Below, piece after piece: positions 37,572 to 47,903 of a DNA stretch of 64,000 nucleotides (its first letter is position 1; every line of letters begins with the position of its first letter). The DNA is from Shinella sumterensis (lineage in GTDB: Bacteria > Pseudomonadota > Alphaproteobacteria > Rhizobiales > Rhizobiaceae), in contig NZ_MYFN02000002.1 in assembly GCF_004514425.2 (NCBI RefSeq), forward strand, positions 349,320 to 413,319, read 5' to 3'. A model generated the notes under the pieces. It did not search any database. It had not been told where the DNA came from and saw only the letters and a program-made list of their open reading frames with translations. A program made the translations under genes and the position numbers.

Positions 37572-39278
37572 ATGTCCTACACCATGTCCCGCGCCGCCTA
37601 TGCCCGCATGTTCGGTCCCACCACCGGCGACAAGGTGCGCCTTGCCGATACGGAACTCTTCGCCGAGGTGGAGAGGGACTTCACCAGCTACGGCGACGAG
37701 GTGAAGTTCGGCGGCGGCAAGGTCATTCGCGACGGCATGGGACAGAGCCAGGCGACGCGCGGCGAGGGCGCGGTCGATACCGTCATCACCAACGCGCTCG
37801 TCATCGATCACAGCGGCATCTTCAAGGCGGATATCGGCCTCAGCAACGGCCGCATCGCCGGCATCGGCAAGGCGGGCAACCCCGATACGCAGCCGGGCGT
37901 GACCATCATCGTCGGTCCCTCGACCGAGGTGATCGCCGGGGAGGGCAAGATCCTCACCGCCGGGACGATGGATGCGCATATACACTATATCTGCCCGCAG
38001 CAGATCGAGCATGCGCTGGCGAGCGGCGTCACGACGATGCTGGGCGGCGGCACGGGGCCTGCCCACGGCACGCTCGCCACCACCTGCACGGGCGCCTGGC
38101 ACATCGAGCGCATGATCGAGAGCTTCGATGCCTTTCCGATGAACCTGGCACTGGCAGGCAAGGGCAACGCGTCGGTGGCCGCGCCGATCGAGGAGATGAT
38201 CCGCGCCGGCGCCTCATCGCTCAAGCTGCACGAGGACTGGGGCACGACGCCCGCGGCCATCGACTGCTGCCTTTCCGTCGCCGACGCGTATGATGTGCAG
38301 GTGATGATCCACACCGACACGCTCAACGAAAGCGGCTTCGTGGAGGACACGGTGGCGGCGATCGGCGGGCGAACCATTCACGCCTTCCACACGGAAGGGG
38401 CCGGCGGCGGCCATGCGCCCGATATCATCAAGGTCTGCGGCCACGCCAACGTCATCCCGTCTTCGACGAACCCGACACGGCCCTATACGGTCAACACCAT
38501 CTCCGAGCATCTCGACATGCTGATGGTCTGCCACCACCTGTCGCCGTCCATCCCGGAGGATATCGCGTTCGCCGAAAGCCGCATCCGCAAGGAAACCATC
38601 GCGGCAGAGGACATCCTGCACGATATCGGCGCCTTCTCCGTCATCTCCTCCGACAGCCAGGCCATGGGCCGTGTCGGCGAGGTCGCGATCCGCACCTGGC
38701 AGACGGCGGACAAGATGAAGCGCCAGCGCGGCCGCCTTGCCGGCGAGACCGGTGACAACGACAACCTGCGCATCCGCCGCTACATCGCCAAATATACGAT
38801 CAACCCGGCCATCGCGCAGGGCTTGAGCCACGAGATCGGCTCGGTCGAAGTGGGCAAGCGCGCCGACCTCGTGCTGTGGAACCCGGCCTTCTTCGGTGTG
38901 AAGCCCGACATGGTCCTGCTCGGCGGCGTCATCGCCATGGCGCCGATGGGCGATCCGAACGCATCGATTCCGACGCCGCAGCCGGTCCATTATCGCCCGA
39001 TGTTCGGGGCCTACGGCAAGATGCGCACCAACTCGTCCGTCACTTTCGTTTCTCAGGCGGCCATCGATCTCGGGCTTCGCGAGCGTCTCGGCGTCGCCAA
39101 GCAGCTTCTGCCGGTCCGCAACACGCGCAACATCTCCAAGGCGTCGATGATCCTCAACGATCTCACGCCGCATATCGAGGTCGATCCGGAAACCTACGAG
39201 GTGCGTGCGGACGGCGAGTTGCTGACCTGCGAACCCGCAACCGTGCTGCCGATGGCGCAGCGCTATTTCCTCTTCTGA
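37572..39278 (+). CDS. ureC: urease subunit alpha
   Basis: The 568-residue catalytic subunit with a dinuclear nickel site. Ligands and active-site residues are intact: His136 and His138 ([11 protein letters not shown]), the carbamylated Lys218 and His220 (SLKLHEDWG), His247 ([12 protein letters not shown]), [15 protein letters not shown], the mobile-flap Cys320-His321-His322 (MVCHHL) and Asp361 (SSDSQAMGR). It begins 3 nt after the accessory gene. Fully functional by inspection. Confidence 0.98.
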   Translation: MSYTMSRAAYARMFGPTTGDKVRLADTELFAEVERDFTSYGDEVKFGGGKVIRDGMGQSQATRGEGAVDTVITNALVIDHSGIFKADIGLSNGRIAGIGKAGNPDTQPGVTIIVGPSTEVIAGEGKILTAGTMDAHIHYICPQQIEHALASGVTTMLGGGTGPAHGTLATTCTGAWHIERMIESFDAFPMNLALAGKGNASVAAPIEEMIRAGASSLKLHEDWGTTPAAIDCCLSVADAYDVQVMIHTDTLNESGFVEDTVAAIGGRTIHAFHTEGAGGGHAPDIIKVCGHANVIPSSTNPTRPYTVNTISEHLDMLMVCHHLSPSIPEDIAFAESRIRKETIAAEDILHDIGAFSVISSDSQAMGRVGEVAIRTWQTADKMKRQRGRLAGETGDNDNLRIRRYIAKYTINPAIAQGLSHEIGSVEVGKRADLVLWNPAFFGVKPDMVLLGGVIAMAPMGDPNASIPTPQPVHYRPMFGAYGKMRTNSSVTFVSQAAIDLGLRERLGVAKQLLPVRNTRNISKASMILNDLTPHIEVDPETYEVRADGELLTCEPATVLPMAQRYFLF

Positions 39279-39303
39279 TACTCTTCTGCCCCGAAAGTCC
39301 CTT

Positions 39304-39774
39304 ATGCCCTATCGCTCCACCCAGATCCTGCCGCAGGGAACCGCCATCGACCAGACGCCCATCGATGTCGTCATTCTCCCGCACGACCAGCGCCATATTC
39401 GCCGCAAGCTCCTGCACATGCAGCACGACGATGTCGTGATGGTCGACCTGCGCGAGCCGGTCCAGCTTTCGCATGGCGATCTGCTGTGGACGGAAAGCGG
39501 TGAGACGATCGAGGTCGTGGCGGCGGAAGAACTTCTCTACGAGGTCACCCCGAAGGGTTCGCTTCATCTCGTCGAGCTCGCCTGGCATCTCGGCAATCGC
39601 CACCTGCCGGCGCAGATCGAGGAGACGCGCATCCTCATCCTGCGCGATCACGTGATCCGCGACATGCTGAACGGGCTCGGCGCGACGGTGCAGGAGGTCT
39701 CGGAGCCGTTCCATCCGGTGCGCGGCGCCTATCACGGTTCCGGCCACGGGCATCACCATCACGGCCATGACTGA
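39304..39774 (+). CDS. ureE: urease accessory protein UreE
   Basis: A 156-residue nickel metallochaperone. The N-terminal domain has [20 protein letters not shown], the C-terminal domain [21 protein letters not shown] (conserved metal histidine), and the end is a histidine-rich tail ([12 protein letters not shown]) that binds extra nickel. It overlaps ureF by eight bases. Confidence 0.95.
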   Translation: MPYRSTQILPQGTAIDQTPIDVVILPHDQRHIRRKLLHMQHDDVVMVDLREPVQLSHGDLLWTESGETIEVVAAEELLYEVTPKGSLHLVELAWHLGNRHLPAQIEETRILILRDHVIRDMLNGLGATVQEVSEPFHPVRGAYHGSGHGHHHHGHD

Positions 39775-40429
39775 GCCGGCAGCCCTCGTGCGGCTGATGA
39801 CCTGGTTGTCACCGGCCTTTCCCGTCGGCGCCTTCTCTTATTCGGGCGGTCTCGAGCAGGTGGTGAGCGACGGTGACGTGCGCGACGCCGCCACGCTTCG
39901 CGACTGGCTCTCGAGCCTGCTTTCGCACGGCAATCTCTGGAACGACGCCGTGCTGTTTGCCGAAGCGCATCGCAACGTCGATGCGGAGGAGCAGCTGAAG
40001 GCGGTCGCCGACCTTGCAGAGGCGCTTGCGGGCTCAGCCGAGCGGCACAGGGAAACCATGCTTCAGGGCGGCGCATTCCTGGCGGCGGCCTCGGGCTGGC
40101 CGCATCCGGTTCTGGGCGTATTGGGTGAGGCGGCGGCCTATCCGGTCGCCGTGGGCGCGGTTGCAGGCGGGCACGGCATTTCGGCAGAGGCGGCGCTGGC
40201 CGCCTTTCTCCACGCGGTCGCCTCCAACCTCGTGTCGGTGGCGATCCGTTGCGGTGTCATCGGCCAGCGCGATGGCGTGGCCGTTCTTGCCGGGCTGGAG
40301 CCGCAGGTGATCGCAACGGCCGAACGGGCCGCGGGCTCGACGCTCGACGATCTCGGTTCCGCCACCATCCGCGCGGAGATTGCCAGCCTGCGGCATGAAA
40401 CACTGACGACGCGGCTGTTCCGCTCATGA
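39767..40429 (+). CDS. ureF: urease accessory protein UreF
   Basis: A 220-residue chaperone that bridges UreD and UreG during nickel insertion: [21 protein letters not shown], then [31 protein letters not shown] and the C-terminal [11 protein letters not shown]. The ATG lies inside the ureE end. Length normal. Confidence 0.95.
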   Translation: MTEPAALVRLMTWLSPAFPVGAFSYSGGLEQVVSDGDVRDAATLRDWLSSLLSHGNLWNDAVLFAEAHRNVDAEEQLKAVADLAEALAGSAERHRETMLQGGAFLAAASGWPHPVLGVLGEAAAYPVAVGAVAGGHGISAEAALAAFLHAVASNLVSVAIRCGVIGQRDGVAVLAGLEPQVIATAERAAGSTLDDLGSATIRAEIASLRHETLTTRLFRS

Positions 40430-40523
40430 GCAGGTTTGCTGCCAAACCCTGCTGGGCACAGATAGACAGAGGTGGACCGATGGCGTTGCCGTCCGTCCGC
40501 CGCAAAACTTTCGGAGAGTGACG

Positions 40524-41135
40524 ATGACATCGAAAAACGGTCCCCTGCGCGTCGGCATCGGCGGCCCCGTCGGTTCGGGCAAGACGGCGCTGACGGAGAA
40601 GCTCTGCAAGGCCATGGCCGCGCACTATTCCGTGGCCGTTGTGACCAACGACATCTACACCAAGGAGGATGCGGAAGCGCTGGTGCGCATGCAGGCGCTG
40701 CCATCCGACCGAATCGTCGGCGTGGAGACGGGCGGCTGCCCGCATACAGCCATCCGCGAGGATGCCTCGATCAACCTCCAGGCCATCGCCGATCTCAACC
40801 GGCGTTTTCCCGATCTGGATGTTGTCTTCATCGAATCCGGCGGCGACAATCTCGCGGCAACCTTCTCGCCCGACCTCGCGGACCTGACGATCTATGTCAT
40901 CTCGGTCTGCCAGGGCGAGGAAATCCCGCGCAAGGGCGGGCCCGGCATTACGCGCTCTGACCTTCTCGTCATCAACAAGAAGGACCTCGCGCCTTATGTC
41001 GGGGCGGATCTCGACGTGATGGAGGCGGATGCCGGGCGCATGCGCGCGGCGCGGCCCTTCGTTTTCTCCGACATGAAACGCGGCGAGGGGGTCGACACCA
41101 TCGTCGATTTCCTGCGCGTGCAGGGCGGGCTCTAG
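40524..41135 (+). CDS. ureG: urease accessory GTPase UreG
   Basis: A 203-residue GTPase whose nickel-bound dimer delivers metal to urease. P-loop GGPVGSGKT (13-21), switch region [12 protein letters not shown], the nickel CPH motif in [32 protein letters not shown] and the base-specific NKKDLAP. GGAG lies 7 nt before the ATG. Last gene of the urease operon; its stop is 1 nt from the end of the converging Crp/Fnr gene. Confidence 0.97.
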   Translation: MTSKNGPLRVGIGGPVGSGKTALTEKLCKAMAAHYSVAVVTNDIYTKEDAEALVRMQALPSDRIVGVETGGCPHTAIREDASINLQAIADLNRRFPDLDVVFIESGGDNLAATFSPDLADLTIYVISVCQGEEIPRKGGPGITRSDLLVINKKDLAPYVGADLDVMEADAGRMRAARPFVFSDMKRGEGVDTIVDFLRVQGGL

Positions 41136-41136
41136 C

Positions 41137-41820
41137 TCAGACCCTCTTCAGCGCCTCGGGATCGCCGATATGGACGAGCCGGCCGCGGACATGGACGCCG
41201 TGGTTGCGCAGGAGCGAGAAGGCGCGTGACAGGGCCTCGGGGGCGAGGCCGAGCTTCCCTGCGAGCAGGCTCTTCTGGTAGGGCAGGCGGAAACTCGTCG
41301 CCTTGCCGTCCGCCGGGCAATGATCGAGCAGATAGCGCGACACGCGTTGGGGTGCGGTGTGCAGCCGGTCATCGGCAAGGCTGGTGAAGCTGGCGGCAAG
41401 CTGCGCGGACACGATGTTGACGAGCGCGAGCGCCAGGTCCGCTCGGCGGCTTGCGATATCGCGCACGCGCCTGAGATCGAAGCGGGCGAGCAGCGCCGGT
41501 TCGGCAGCCTGCGCCGTCGCGGCATAACGGCCGCCGTCGAGCACCACGCTCGCGCCGATCAGGTCGCCGGGGCCATAGAGGCTCACGTCGGCCTCGCGGC
41601 CGTCAGGGTCGAGCTTGTAGAGGCGGATATAGCCGGACAGAACGCAATGCAGCATGTCGGCGGGCTCGCCTTCCCGGAACAGCATCTGGCGGGCGGGAAG
41701 ATTGCCGATAATAGCGATTTCCATCAGCGCCGCGACACTCTCCACGCCGAGCGAAGCCAGAAAACCTGAATTCAGAAGCGTTTCCCGTTCCCGTGCGCCG
41801 GGTTTCATCAGCCTGTTCAT
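41137..41820 (-). CDS. Crp/Fnr family transcriptional regulator
   Basis: A 227-residue regulator with a cyclic-nucleotide-like domain (about 20-140; MLFREGEPADMLHCVLSGYIRLYKL, then DVSLYGPGDLIGASVVLDGG), a dimer helix and a winged helix-turn-helix (LPYQKSLLAGKLGLAPEALSRAFSLLR). The recognition helix carries E..SR, which reads TTGAT half-sites. The N-terminus has no FNR cysteine cluster, so it should not sense oxygen through an iron-sulfur centre; it resembles the NnrR/Dnr (nitric oxide) groups. The ATG follows GGAGTGAG. A perfect anaerobox lies 77 nt upstream, suggesting control by FixK/FnrN or by itself. Confidence 0.88.
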   Translation of the reverse strand: MNRLMKPGARERETLLNSGFLASLGVESVAALMEIAIIGNLPARQMLFREGEPADMLHCVLSGYIRLYKLDPDGREADVSLYGPGDLIGASVVLDGGRYAATAQAAEPALLARFDLRRVRDIASRRADLALALVNIVSAQLAASFTSLADDRLHTAPQRVSRYLLDHCPADGKATSFRLPYQKSLLAGKLGLAPEALSRAFSLLRNHGVHVRGRLVHIGDPEALKRV

Positions 41821-41896
41821 CGATCTCACTCCATGCTCCCGCAGGCTTCGTTCCTTCTTCCAGCTGAAACGATAGTCCAGGGCGGGAATACGCGTC

Positions 41897-41910
41897 TTGA
41901 TTTCGATCAA
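41897..41910 (-). promoter_or_regulatory. perfect FNR/FixK box (anaerobox)
   Basis: TTGAT-TTCG-ATCAA matches the consensus TTGAT-N4-ATCAA exactly. It lies 77 nt before the start of the Crp/Fnr gene and 8 nt beyond the terminator of the upstream efflux operon. Confidence 0.8.
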
Positions 41911-41917
41911 ACAACGC

Positions 41918-41953
41918 AAAACGGCCGGCGGGGCAGAAGCCGCGCCGGCCGTT
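41918..41953 (-). terminator. intrinsic terminator of the RND operon
   Basis: An 11-bp stem (AACGGCCGGCG / CGCCGGCCGTT) is followed on the minus strand by T residues. It lies 20 nt past the RND permease stop. Confidence 0.85.
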
Positions 41954-41972
41954 CATCCGTGAACGCAGCGGT

Positions 41973-44900
41973 TTATTCTGCCGCGAGCGTGGAGTGATGC
42001 ACCACGGTGAAGGGTTTTCGCTCGCCATTCTTCTTTTCGAGCGTCTCGATGCGCTTTTCCAGTTCCGTGACGGTGCGTGCCGTCTGGTCGGCGAGCTGTG
42101 TCAGCGCCTGCGGTTCCATGGCCAGCAACTCGTCGTCCTTCTTGCCGACGAAACGGCCGAAGGCCCAGCCGAGGAAGCGCGAGAGGTCGTCCATGATCAG
42201 GAAGAAGGACGGCACGACGACCAGCGACAGAACGGTCGAGACGATGATGCCACCGATCACCGCGATCGCCATGGGCGAGCGGAAGGCGCCGCCTTCGCCG
42301 ACGCCGAGCGCAGACGGCAGCATGCCCGCGGACATGGCGATGGAGGTCATGACGATCGGCCGCGCGCGCTTGCGGCCCGCCTCGATCATGGCTTCCACGC
42401 GCTCCATGCCGGCATGGCGCATCTCGATGGCGAAATCGACGAGCAGGATGGCGTTCTTGGTCACGATGCCCATCAGCATGAGAATGCCGATGAGAACGGG
42501 CATGGAAAGCGCGTTCTGCGTGAGGATGAGGCCGGCCGCCACGCCGCCGATGGCGAGCGGCAGCGACAGAAGGATGGTGAAGGGCTGGATCACATCCTTG
42601 AACAGCAGGATCAGCACCATCAGCACGAGCAGCAGGCCGAGCAGCATGGCGTTGCCGAAGGATTGCTGCATCTCGGCCTGGATTTCCGCGTCACCGCTTT
42701 CGGCGAACTGGACCGTCGACGGCATGTCGATGCCCGAGGCGATCTCCTTGAAGCGGGCGGTGGCGGTGTCGAGCGCCACGCCCTGCTGGAGATCGGAGCC
42801 GATCGAGACGACGCGGTTGCGGTTGTGCCGCTTCACGGCGCTCGGGCCTTCCGAATAGTCGATATCGGCGACGCTGGAGAGCGGCACGAACTGGCCGCCC
42901 GCGGTCTGGATCTTCAGGTTGCGGATGGCGGCGAGATCGGCGCGGAACGCGCGGTCCACCTGCACGCGGATGGGGATGAGCCGGTTGTCGAGCGAGACCT
43001 TGCTGAGCTGCGAGTCGATATCGCCGATGGTCGCGACGCGCACGACCTCCGATATCTGCGCGGTGGTGATGCCGAAGCGGGCCATCTGGTCGTCGCGCGG
43101 GCGGATCTGCAGTTCCGGCCGCGGCAGCGAGCCTTCCGAGCTCACATTTGCCAGCAGCGGGTCGGCGCGCAGCTTGGCTTCCAGCACCGCGACCGTGTCG
43201 TTCAGGTCCGCCTCGTTGTTGGAGAGCAGGTTGAAGGCGAGGTCGCGCTCGCCGCGGTCGTTGAGCTTGATGATGCGCACATCAGGGATATCGCGAAGCT
43301 TCGCGAAGATTTCCTTCTCGATATCCCATTGCGGTCGCAGGCGGCCATGCGCTTCCATCTTCGGCAGGTAGGGGCCGATCACGGGAATGCCACCGAGAAC
43401 GTCGTTCACCAGGCGGTAGGCGAGGGAATGCTCCAGCCTGTCGAGGATGACGGTAACGGAGGCGCGGCGCAGTTCCAGATCGCCCTTCGGCGAGGAACCG
43501 CCGAGCACGAAGACGCTTTTCACGCCGTCGATATCCTTCACCTCGTCATAGACCTGCGTGGTCGTGCGGTCGGTATCGTCGAGCATCGCATCCGGCGGCA
43601 GTTCGACGGACAGCACGACGCGGGACGCGTCTTCCGGCGGCATGAAGCTGCCGGGCACCGTGAAGAGCAGCATGACGGAGGCGATCAGGAAGGCGAAGGC
43701 GCCGAGCAGGGTGGCGTAACGGGCATACCATGTGCCGGTCGTCTTGCTGACGAGCCAGGTGTAGCCGCGCATGAAGCGGCCTTCCTTTTCTTCGCCATGG
43801 CCGTCGGCATCGTTGGAGCGCATCAGATAGGCTGCCATGACCGGCGTGATCAGGCGCGCCACCGCAAGCGAGAAGAACACGGCAACGGCGACGGTCAGGC
43901 CGAACTGGATGAAGTACTGGCCCGGGATGCCCGGCATGAACGACACCGGCACGAAGACCGCGATGATGGTGAAGGTGGTCGCGATCACCGCAAGGCCGAT
44001 CTCGTCGGCCGCCTCGATCGCGGCGCGATAGGGCGATTTTCCCATGCGGATGTGGCGCGCGATGTTCTCGACCTCCACGATGGCATCGTCCACCAGGATC
44101 CCCGTCGCGAGCGTTAGCGCCAGGAACGACACGAGGTTCAGCGAGAACCCCAGCATGTCCATGACGAAGAATGTCGGGATTGCCGAGAGCGGCAGTGCGA
44201 CCGCGGAAATCAGCGTCGCCCGCCAGTTGCGCAGGAAGAGCAGCACGACGGCGACCGCAAGCAATGCGCCTTCGATCAGCGTGTGAAGTGCCGCCTCATA
44301 GTTGCCGTAGGTGAAGTAGACGGCGTCGTCGACCATCTCGATCGACACATCGGGATTTTGCGCGCGCACGCTGCCCAGCGCCTTCTCGACGGAGCCGGCG
44401 ACGGTCACCTCGCTTGCGCCCTTCGAGCGGAAGACCGCGAAGGTCACGACCGGATTACCGTTGAAGCGCGAGAAGGAGCGCGGCTCCTCGTAGGTATCGG
44501 AAATCTTGCCGAGTTCGGAGAGCCGCACGAAGCGGCCGTTCGGCAGCGCGATCATCGTGTTCGTCAGCTTCTCGACCGAGCGGGCGTCGCCGAGCGTGCG
44601 GATGGCCTGTTCGGCGCCGGCGATCTGGCCCCGGCCGGAGCCGGCATCGGCGTTCATGCTGCGGATCTGGCGGTTCACGTCGGCGGCGGAAATGCCGTAG
44701 GAATCGAGCTTGTCCTGGTTGAGGTCGACGCGCACCTCGCGGTCGGCGCCGCCGAAGCGGTCGATCTTGCCGATGCCCGGCTGGCCCTGAAGCGCGCGCT
44801 TGACCTTGTCGTCGACGAACCACGACAGTTCTTCCAGCGTCATGTTCGGCGAGGAGACGGCGAAGGTCTGGATCGCCTGGCCTTCCACGTCGATCTTGCT

Positions 44901-45284
44901 GACGACCGGCTCCTCGATGGAGGCCGGCAGGTCGCTGCGGATGCGGTCGATCGCGTCCTTGACGTCCTGTAGCGCTTGGTTCGTCGGCTTTTCGATCTTG
45001 AAGAGGACGGATGTGACGGAGCTGCCGTCCGTGACGGTCGACACGATGTCGTCCACGCCTTCGATGCCGGCGACGGCGTCCTCGATTTCCTTGGTGACCT
45101 GGACCTCAAGCTCGGCCGGAGCGGCACCGCTCTGTGTCACCGAAATGGCGATGACGGGAACGTCGATATTGGGGAAGCGCGTGATCGGCAGCGAATAGAA
45201 GGACTGGATACCGACATAGAGCAGCAGCGCGAAAGCGAGCAGCGGCGCAATCGGGTTGCGGATTGACCAAGCTGAAAAGTTCAT
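41973..45284 (-). CDS. RND efflux transporter permease (HAE1 type)
   Basis: A 1103-residue proton-driven inner-membrane exporter. The N-terminus MNFSAWSIRNPIAPLLAFALL is the first span; FPNIDVPVIAISVTQSGAAPAELE starts the periplasmic porter domain. The relay aspartates are in ATGILVDDAIVEVENI. The second half mirrors the first (SFGNAMLLGLLLVLMVLILLF, IGILMLMGIVTKNAILLVDF). The C-terminus has an extra stretch of about 50 residues (LTQLADQTARTVTELEKRIE) likely to form a coiled coil. It follows its adaptor gene, separated by a stem-loop. Substrates unknown; the two RND permeases here are only distantly related. Confidence 0.93.
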   Translation of the reverse strand: MNFSAWSIRNPIAPLLAFALLLYVGIQSFYSLPITRFPNIDVPVIAISVTQSGAAPAELEVQVTKEIEDAVAGIEGVDDIVSTVTDGSSVTSVLFKIEKPTNQALQDVKDAIDRIRSDLPASIEEPVVSKIDVEGQAIQTFAVSSPNMTLEELSWFVDDKVKRALQGQPGIGKIDRFGGADREVRVDLNQDKLDSYGISAADVNRQIRSMNADAGSGRGQIAGAEQAIRTLGDARSVEKLTNTMIALPNGRFVRLSELGKISDTYEEPRSFSRFNGNPVVTFAVFRSKGASEVTVAGSVEKALGSVRAQNPDVSIEMVDDAVYFTYGNYEAALHTLIEGALLAVAVVLLFLRNWRATLISAVALPLSAIPTFFVMDMLGFSLNLVSFLALTLATGILVDDAIVEVENIARHIRMGKSPYRAAIEAADEIGLAVIATTFTIIAVFVPVSFMPGIPGQYFIQFGLTVAVAVFFSLAVARLITPVMAAYLMRSNDADGHGEEKEGRFMRGYTWLVSKTTGTWYARYATLLGAFAFLIASVMLLFTVPGSFMPPEDASRVVLSVELPPDAMLDDTDRTTTQVYDEVKDIDGVKSVFVLGGSSPKGDLELRRASVTVILDRLEHSLAYRLVNDVLGGIPVIGPYLPKMEAHGRLRPQWDIEKEIFAKLRDIPDVRIIKLNDRGERDLAFNLLSNNEADLNDTVAVLEAKLRADPLLANVSSEGSLPRPELQIRPRDDQMARFGITTAQISEVVRVATIGDIDSQLSKVSLDNRLIPIRVQVDRAFRADLAAIRNLKIQTAGGQFVPLSSVADIDYSEGPSAVKRHNRNRVVSIGSDLQQGVALDTATARFKEIASGIDMPSTVQFAESGDAEIQAEMQQSFGNAMLLGLLLVLMVLILLFKDVIQPFTILLSLPLAIGGVAAGLILTQNALSMPVLIGILMLMGIVTKNAILLVDFAIEMRHAGMERVEAMIEAGRKRARPIVMTSIAMSAGMLPSALGVGEGGAFRSPMAIAVIGGIIVSTVLSLVVVPSFFLIMDDLSRFLGWAFGRFVGKKDDELLAMEPQALTQLADQTARTVTELEKRIETLEKKNGERKPFTVVHHSTLAAE

Positions 45285-45353
45285 GTCCCCAAAGTCCTCG
45301 ATAAGAGACCAGATGCTTCCGGGGAGGGGCTCCGACCCTGTTGCCCGGCTGCC

Positions 45354-45374
45354 GGCTCCGCTTGCGGCGGAGCC
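45354..45374 (-). promoter_or_regulatory. intercistronic stem-loop between adaptor and permease
   Basis: GGCTCCGC-TTGCG-GCGGAGCC, an 8-bp stem without a T tract, lies in the 96-nt gap. It may stabilise the adaptor mRNA or lower permease expression. Confidence 0.4.
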
Positions 45375-45380
45375 TATCCG

Positions 45381-46589
45381 TCATTTCGTGGCCGAAGCCT
45401 GCTCGCCCTTGACCGGATTGATCCGGTCGCCATCGCGAACATAGGCGCCGGCCTTGGCGACGACCTCGTCGCCGGCTGCAAGCCCGCTGACGATCTCGAT
45501 CCCCTGGCCGTCCTGAATGCCGGTCTCGACCGGCACCAGCCTGACGACGCCGTTCTCGACCTTTCGGGCCACCGTCTTGCCGTCCGCCGTCGTGATGGCG
45601 GAGAGGGGAAGGACAATACCCTGCTTTTCCTCGACGACAATGTCGGCGCTCGCAAACATGCCGGCGCGGGCCCGCTCCGGCTCGTCGAAGCCGATATAGA
45701 CGCGGCCGAGGCGGCTTTGCGGATCGAGCGTCGGTTCGACGAGGCGGATGGTGCCGGTCAGCGTCGCCGCTCCGCCCGCAAGCGAGACCTTGGCCTTGAG
45801 GCCGGGCTTGAGCTTGAGGATCGTGTCTTCCGATACGTCGGCCTTGAGTTCGATGGCGCCGTCGCGGATGACGGTGAAGAGCGGCGAGGCCGATCCGCTG
45901 GCGATGGCGCCGATCTTGGCGGTGCGCGCGGACACGACGCCGGCGACCGGCGACTTGACGGCGGTGCGGGCAAGCCTCAGGTCGATATCGTCGATCTGCG
46001 ACTGCGCGACATTGATGTCGGCCTCGGCGACGGCGACGGCCTGCTCGGCGGAATTGACGCGGGCGAGCGCTGCGTCCGCCGCGGCGATCGCCTGGTCGGC
46101 ACCGGCCTGTGACTGGGAGCCGGACTTCACGAGCCGCTGCGCGCGGTCGCGGGCCCGGACGGCCTCGTCCGCATTGGCCTTCGCTTCGACCAGTTGTGCC
46201 TTGATCTGTTCGAGGCCGGCGCGTGCCTTGGCAAGTGAAGCCTCGGTCTGGCTTTTCTGGAGAAGGAGCGCATCGTCGTTCAGCGTGGCGAGCGTGCCGT
46301 CCGCCGCGACGCGATCGCCGACATCGGCTTCAAGCGTGCGGATCGAAAGACCTTCGACGAGCGGCGTCACATAGACTTCCTCGACAGCCTGGATCGTGCC
46401 GGTGGCGATTACGCGATCGACGAGGCTGCGCTGTTCGGCAGCGGTGACGACAATGGCGGGCAGGTTCTGGACCTGCTGGGCGCCATCGGCGTTTCCGCTC
46501 GCCGCATCGGCAGCAAAAGCGGATGTCTGCGCGACAGCCATCACGACCGCGGCAGAAAAGAAGCGCATTGTCCCGTGTCCAAAAGCCAT
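45381..46589 (-). CDS. RND efflux periplasmic adaptor
   Basis: A 402-residue membrane fusion protein. The signal peptide ends near TSAFAADAA. Lipoyl halves are VTPLVEGLSIRTLEADVGDRV and RTAVKSPVAGVVSARTAKIG; between them an alanine- and glutamine-rich coiled coil (about 100-190). Barrel and membrane-proximal domains follow (PQSRLGRVYIGFDEPERARAG). The frame is open far upstream, but only MAFGHGTMRFF or MRFFSAA give a signal peptide; the former is used because GGGA lies about 9 nt before it. First gene of the two-gene pump operon. No regulator is adjacent. Confidence 0.88.
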   Translation of the reverse strand: MAFGHGTMRFFSAAVVMAVAQTSAFAADAASGNADGAQQVQNLPAIVVTAAEQRSLVDRVIATGTIQAVEEVYVTPLVEGLSIRTLEADVGDRVAADGTLATLNDDALLLQKSQTEASLAKARAGLEQIKAQLVEAKANADEAVRARDRAQRLVKSGSQSQAGADQAIAAADAALARVNSAEQAVAVAEADINVAQSQIDDIDLRLARTAVKSPVAGVVSARTAKIGAIASGSASPLFTVIRDGAIELKADVSEDTILKLKPGLKAKVSLAGGAATLTGTIRLVEPTLDPQSRLGRVYIGFDEPERARAGMFASADIVVEEKQGIVLPLSAITTADGKTVARKVENGVVRLVPVETGIQDGQGIEIVSGLAAGDEVVAKAGAYVRDGDRINPVKGEQASATK

Positions 46590-46839
46590 AGGCAGAGCTA
46601 TCCCAAAAGCGTGACTGCGTGTTTCGTGTCCGGGCGCTTTTCTGGTTTCCGCCGAACCTGTTCCTGCCAGTGTGGAGGGTACAGATGGCGCAGCGGCCTC
46701 CCGTTCCGACTGTGCGGTCTTTGTAATCGGGGCCGGCCAACCATACAAGAGGCAACGGAATGGTGCCTCATTATTCCAGATGTTTGGCCTTTCCAAGGCA
46801 ATGGGGCGTGTGGCCGTCTCCTGCCGTCTGCTCAAAGAT

Positions 46840-46865
46840 GTGCGGGGCCCTGGGGGGCCCCGCAC
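46840..46865 (-). terminator. intrinsic terminator of the ABC importer operon
   Basis: An 11-bp GC-rich stem (GTGCGGGGCCC / GGGCCCCGCAC, loop TGGG) lies 21 nt past the stop of the binding-protein gene. The following T tract is short. Confidence 0.75.
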
Positions 46866-46885
46866 GATGTCGTCAAGCGGCGCGA

Positions 46886-47878
46886 TTATTTCAGCGCTTC
46901 GTCCGTCACGGCATGGGTCCACGCGCCTTCCGGCTCCTTGGAGATGACCGGATCGGAACCGCCGCCGAGCAGAGTTGCGACGGTGCGCTTGTAGTCGGCT
47001 TCGTCGAGCGCGCCGTTGGAGCCGGCGGTCAGCTTGGCGACTTCGCTCATCATGCGCTTCTGATGCGCTTCGGTCTGGGCACCGGTCGAGTCGTTTTCCA
47101 GCACGATATCGGCGGCTTCGTCGGGATGCTCCTCGGCATATTTCCAGCCCTTCATGGAGGCGCGCACGAACTTGACCATCTTCTCCTTGAAGGCGGGGTC
47201 GGCGAGCTTGTCTTCCAGCACGTAAAGACCGTCTTCCAGCGTGGCGACGCCCTGGTCCTCGTACTTGAAGGTCACGAGGTCCTCGGCCTTGATGCCGGCA
47301 TCCAGCACCTGGCCGTATTCGTTGTAGGTCATGGTCGAGATGCAGGCGGCCTGCTTCTGGATCAGCGGATCGACGTTGAAGCCCTGCTTGAGCACGGTCA
47401 CGCCATCCGGTCCGCCCTCGGTCGGGATCTTCAGATGCGCCATCCAGGAGAGGAACGGATATTCGTTGCCGAAGAACCACACGCCGAGCGTCTTGCCCTT
47501 GAAGTCCTCGGGCGTCTTCACGCCGGATTCCTTCAGACAGGTGAGCATCATGCCCGAGGATTTGAACGGTTGGGCGATGTTGACGAGCGCGACGCCCTTT
47601 TCACGGGTGGCGAGGGCAGACGGCATCCAGTCCACGATGACGTCGGCGCCGCCGCCGGCGATGACCTGTGCCGGGGCGATATCCGGGCCACCCGGCTTGA
47701 TGTCGACGTCGAGGCCTTCCTCTTCGTAGAAGCCTTTGTCCTTGGCGACGTAGTAGCCGGCGAACTGGGCCTGGGTGACCCATTTCAGCTGGAGTGTCAC
47801 CTTGTCGGCGGCCTCCGCCTGGAACGCGGCAAGCGAGAACGCGCTTGCCAGAAGCATCGATGCGATCGTCTTTTTCAT
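46886..47878 (-). CDS. NMT1/THI5-like ABC transporter substrate-binding protein
   Basis: A 330-residue periplasmic binding protein with a signal peptide (cut near QAEAADK). The NMT1/THI5 fold is shown by VTLQLKWVTQAQFAGYYVAKDKGFYEEEGLDVDIKPGG and VIVDWMPSALATREKG. Such proteins bind pyrimidine-like or sulfonate ligands. It is the last gene of a minus-strand ABC operon (ATPase, half-DMT, two permeases, binding protein) beside reductive pyrimidine catabolism genes, so a pyrimidine or related base is the likely cargo. That assignment is inference from context. Confidence 0.87.
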   Translation of the reverse strand: MKKTIASMLLASAFSLAAFQAEAADKVTLQLKWVTQAQFAGYYVAKDKGFYEEEGLDVDIKPGGPDIAPAQVIAGGGADVIVDWMPSALATREKGVALVNIAQPFKSSGMMLTCLKESGVKTPEDFKGKTLGVWFFGNEYPFLSWMAHLKIPTEGGPDGVTVLKQGFNVDPLIQKQAACISTMTYNEYGQVLDAGIKAEDLVTFKYEDQGVATLEDGLYVLEDKLADPAFKEKMVKFVRASMKGWKYAEEHPDEAADIVLENDSTGAQTEAHQKRMMSEVAKLTAGSNGALDEADYKRTVATLLGGGSDPVISKEPEGAWTHAVTDEALK

Positions 47879-47903
47879 GTCAGTTCCCTCTTTCTTCTTT
47901 GTT

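Noticed and set aside
46590..47480. N-terminal extension of the adaptor gene at 45381
   Set aside because: The frame is open but antisense to the binding-protein end and lacks domains; the signal peptide starts at 46589 or 46568.
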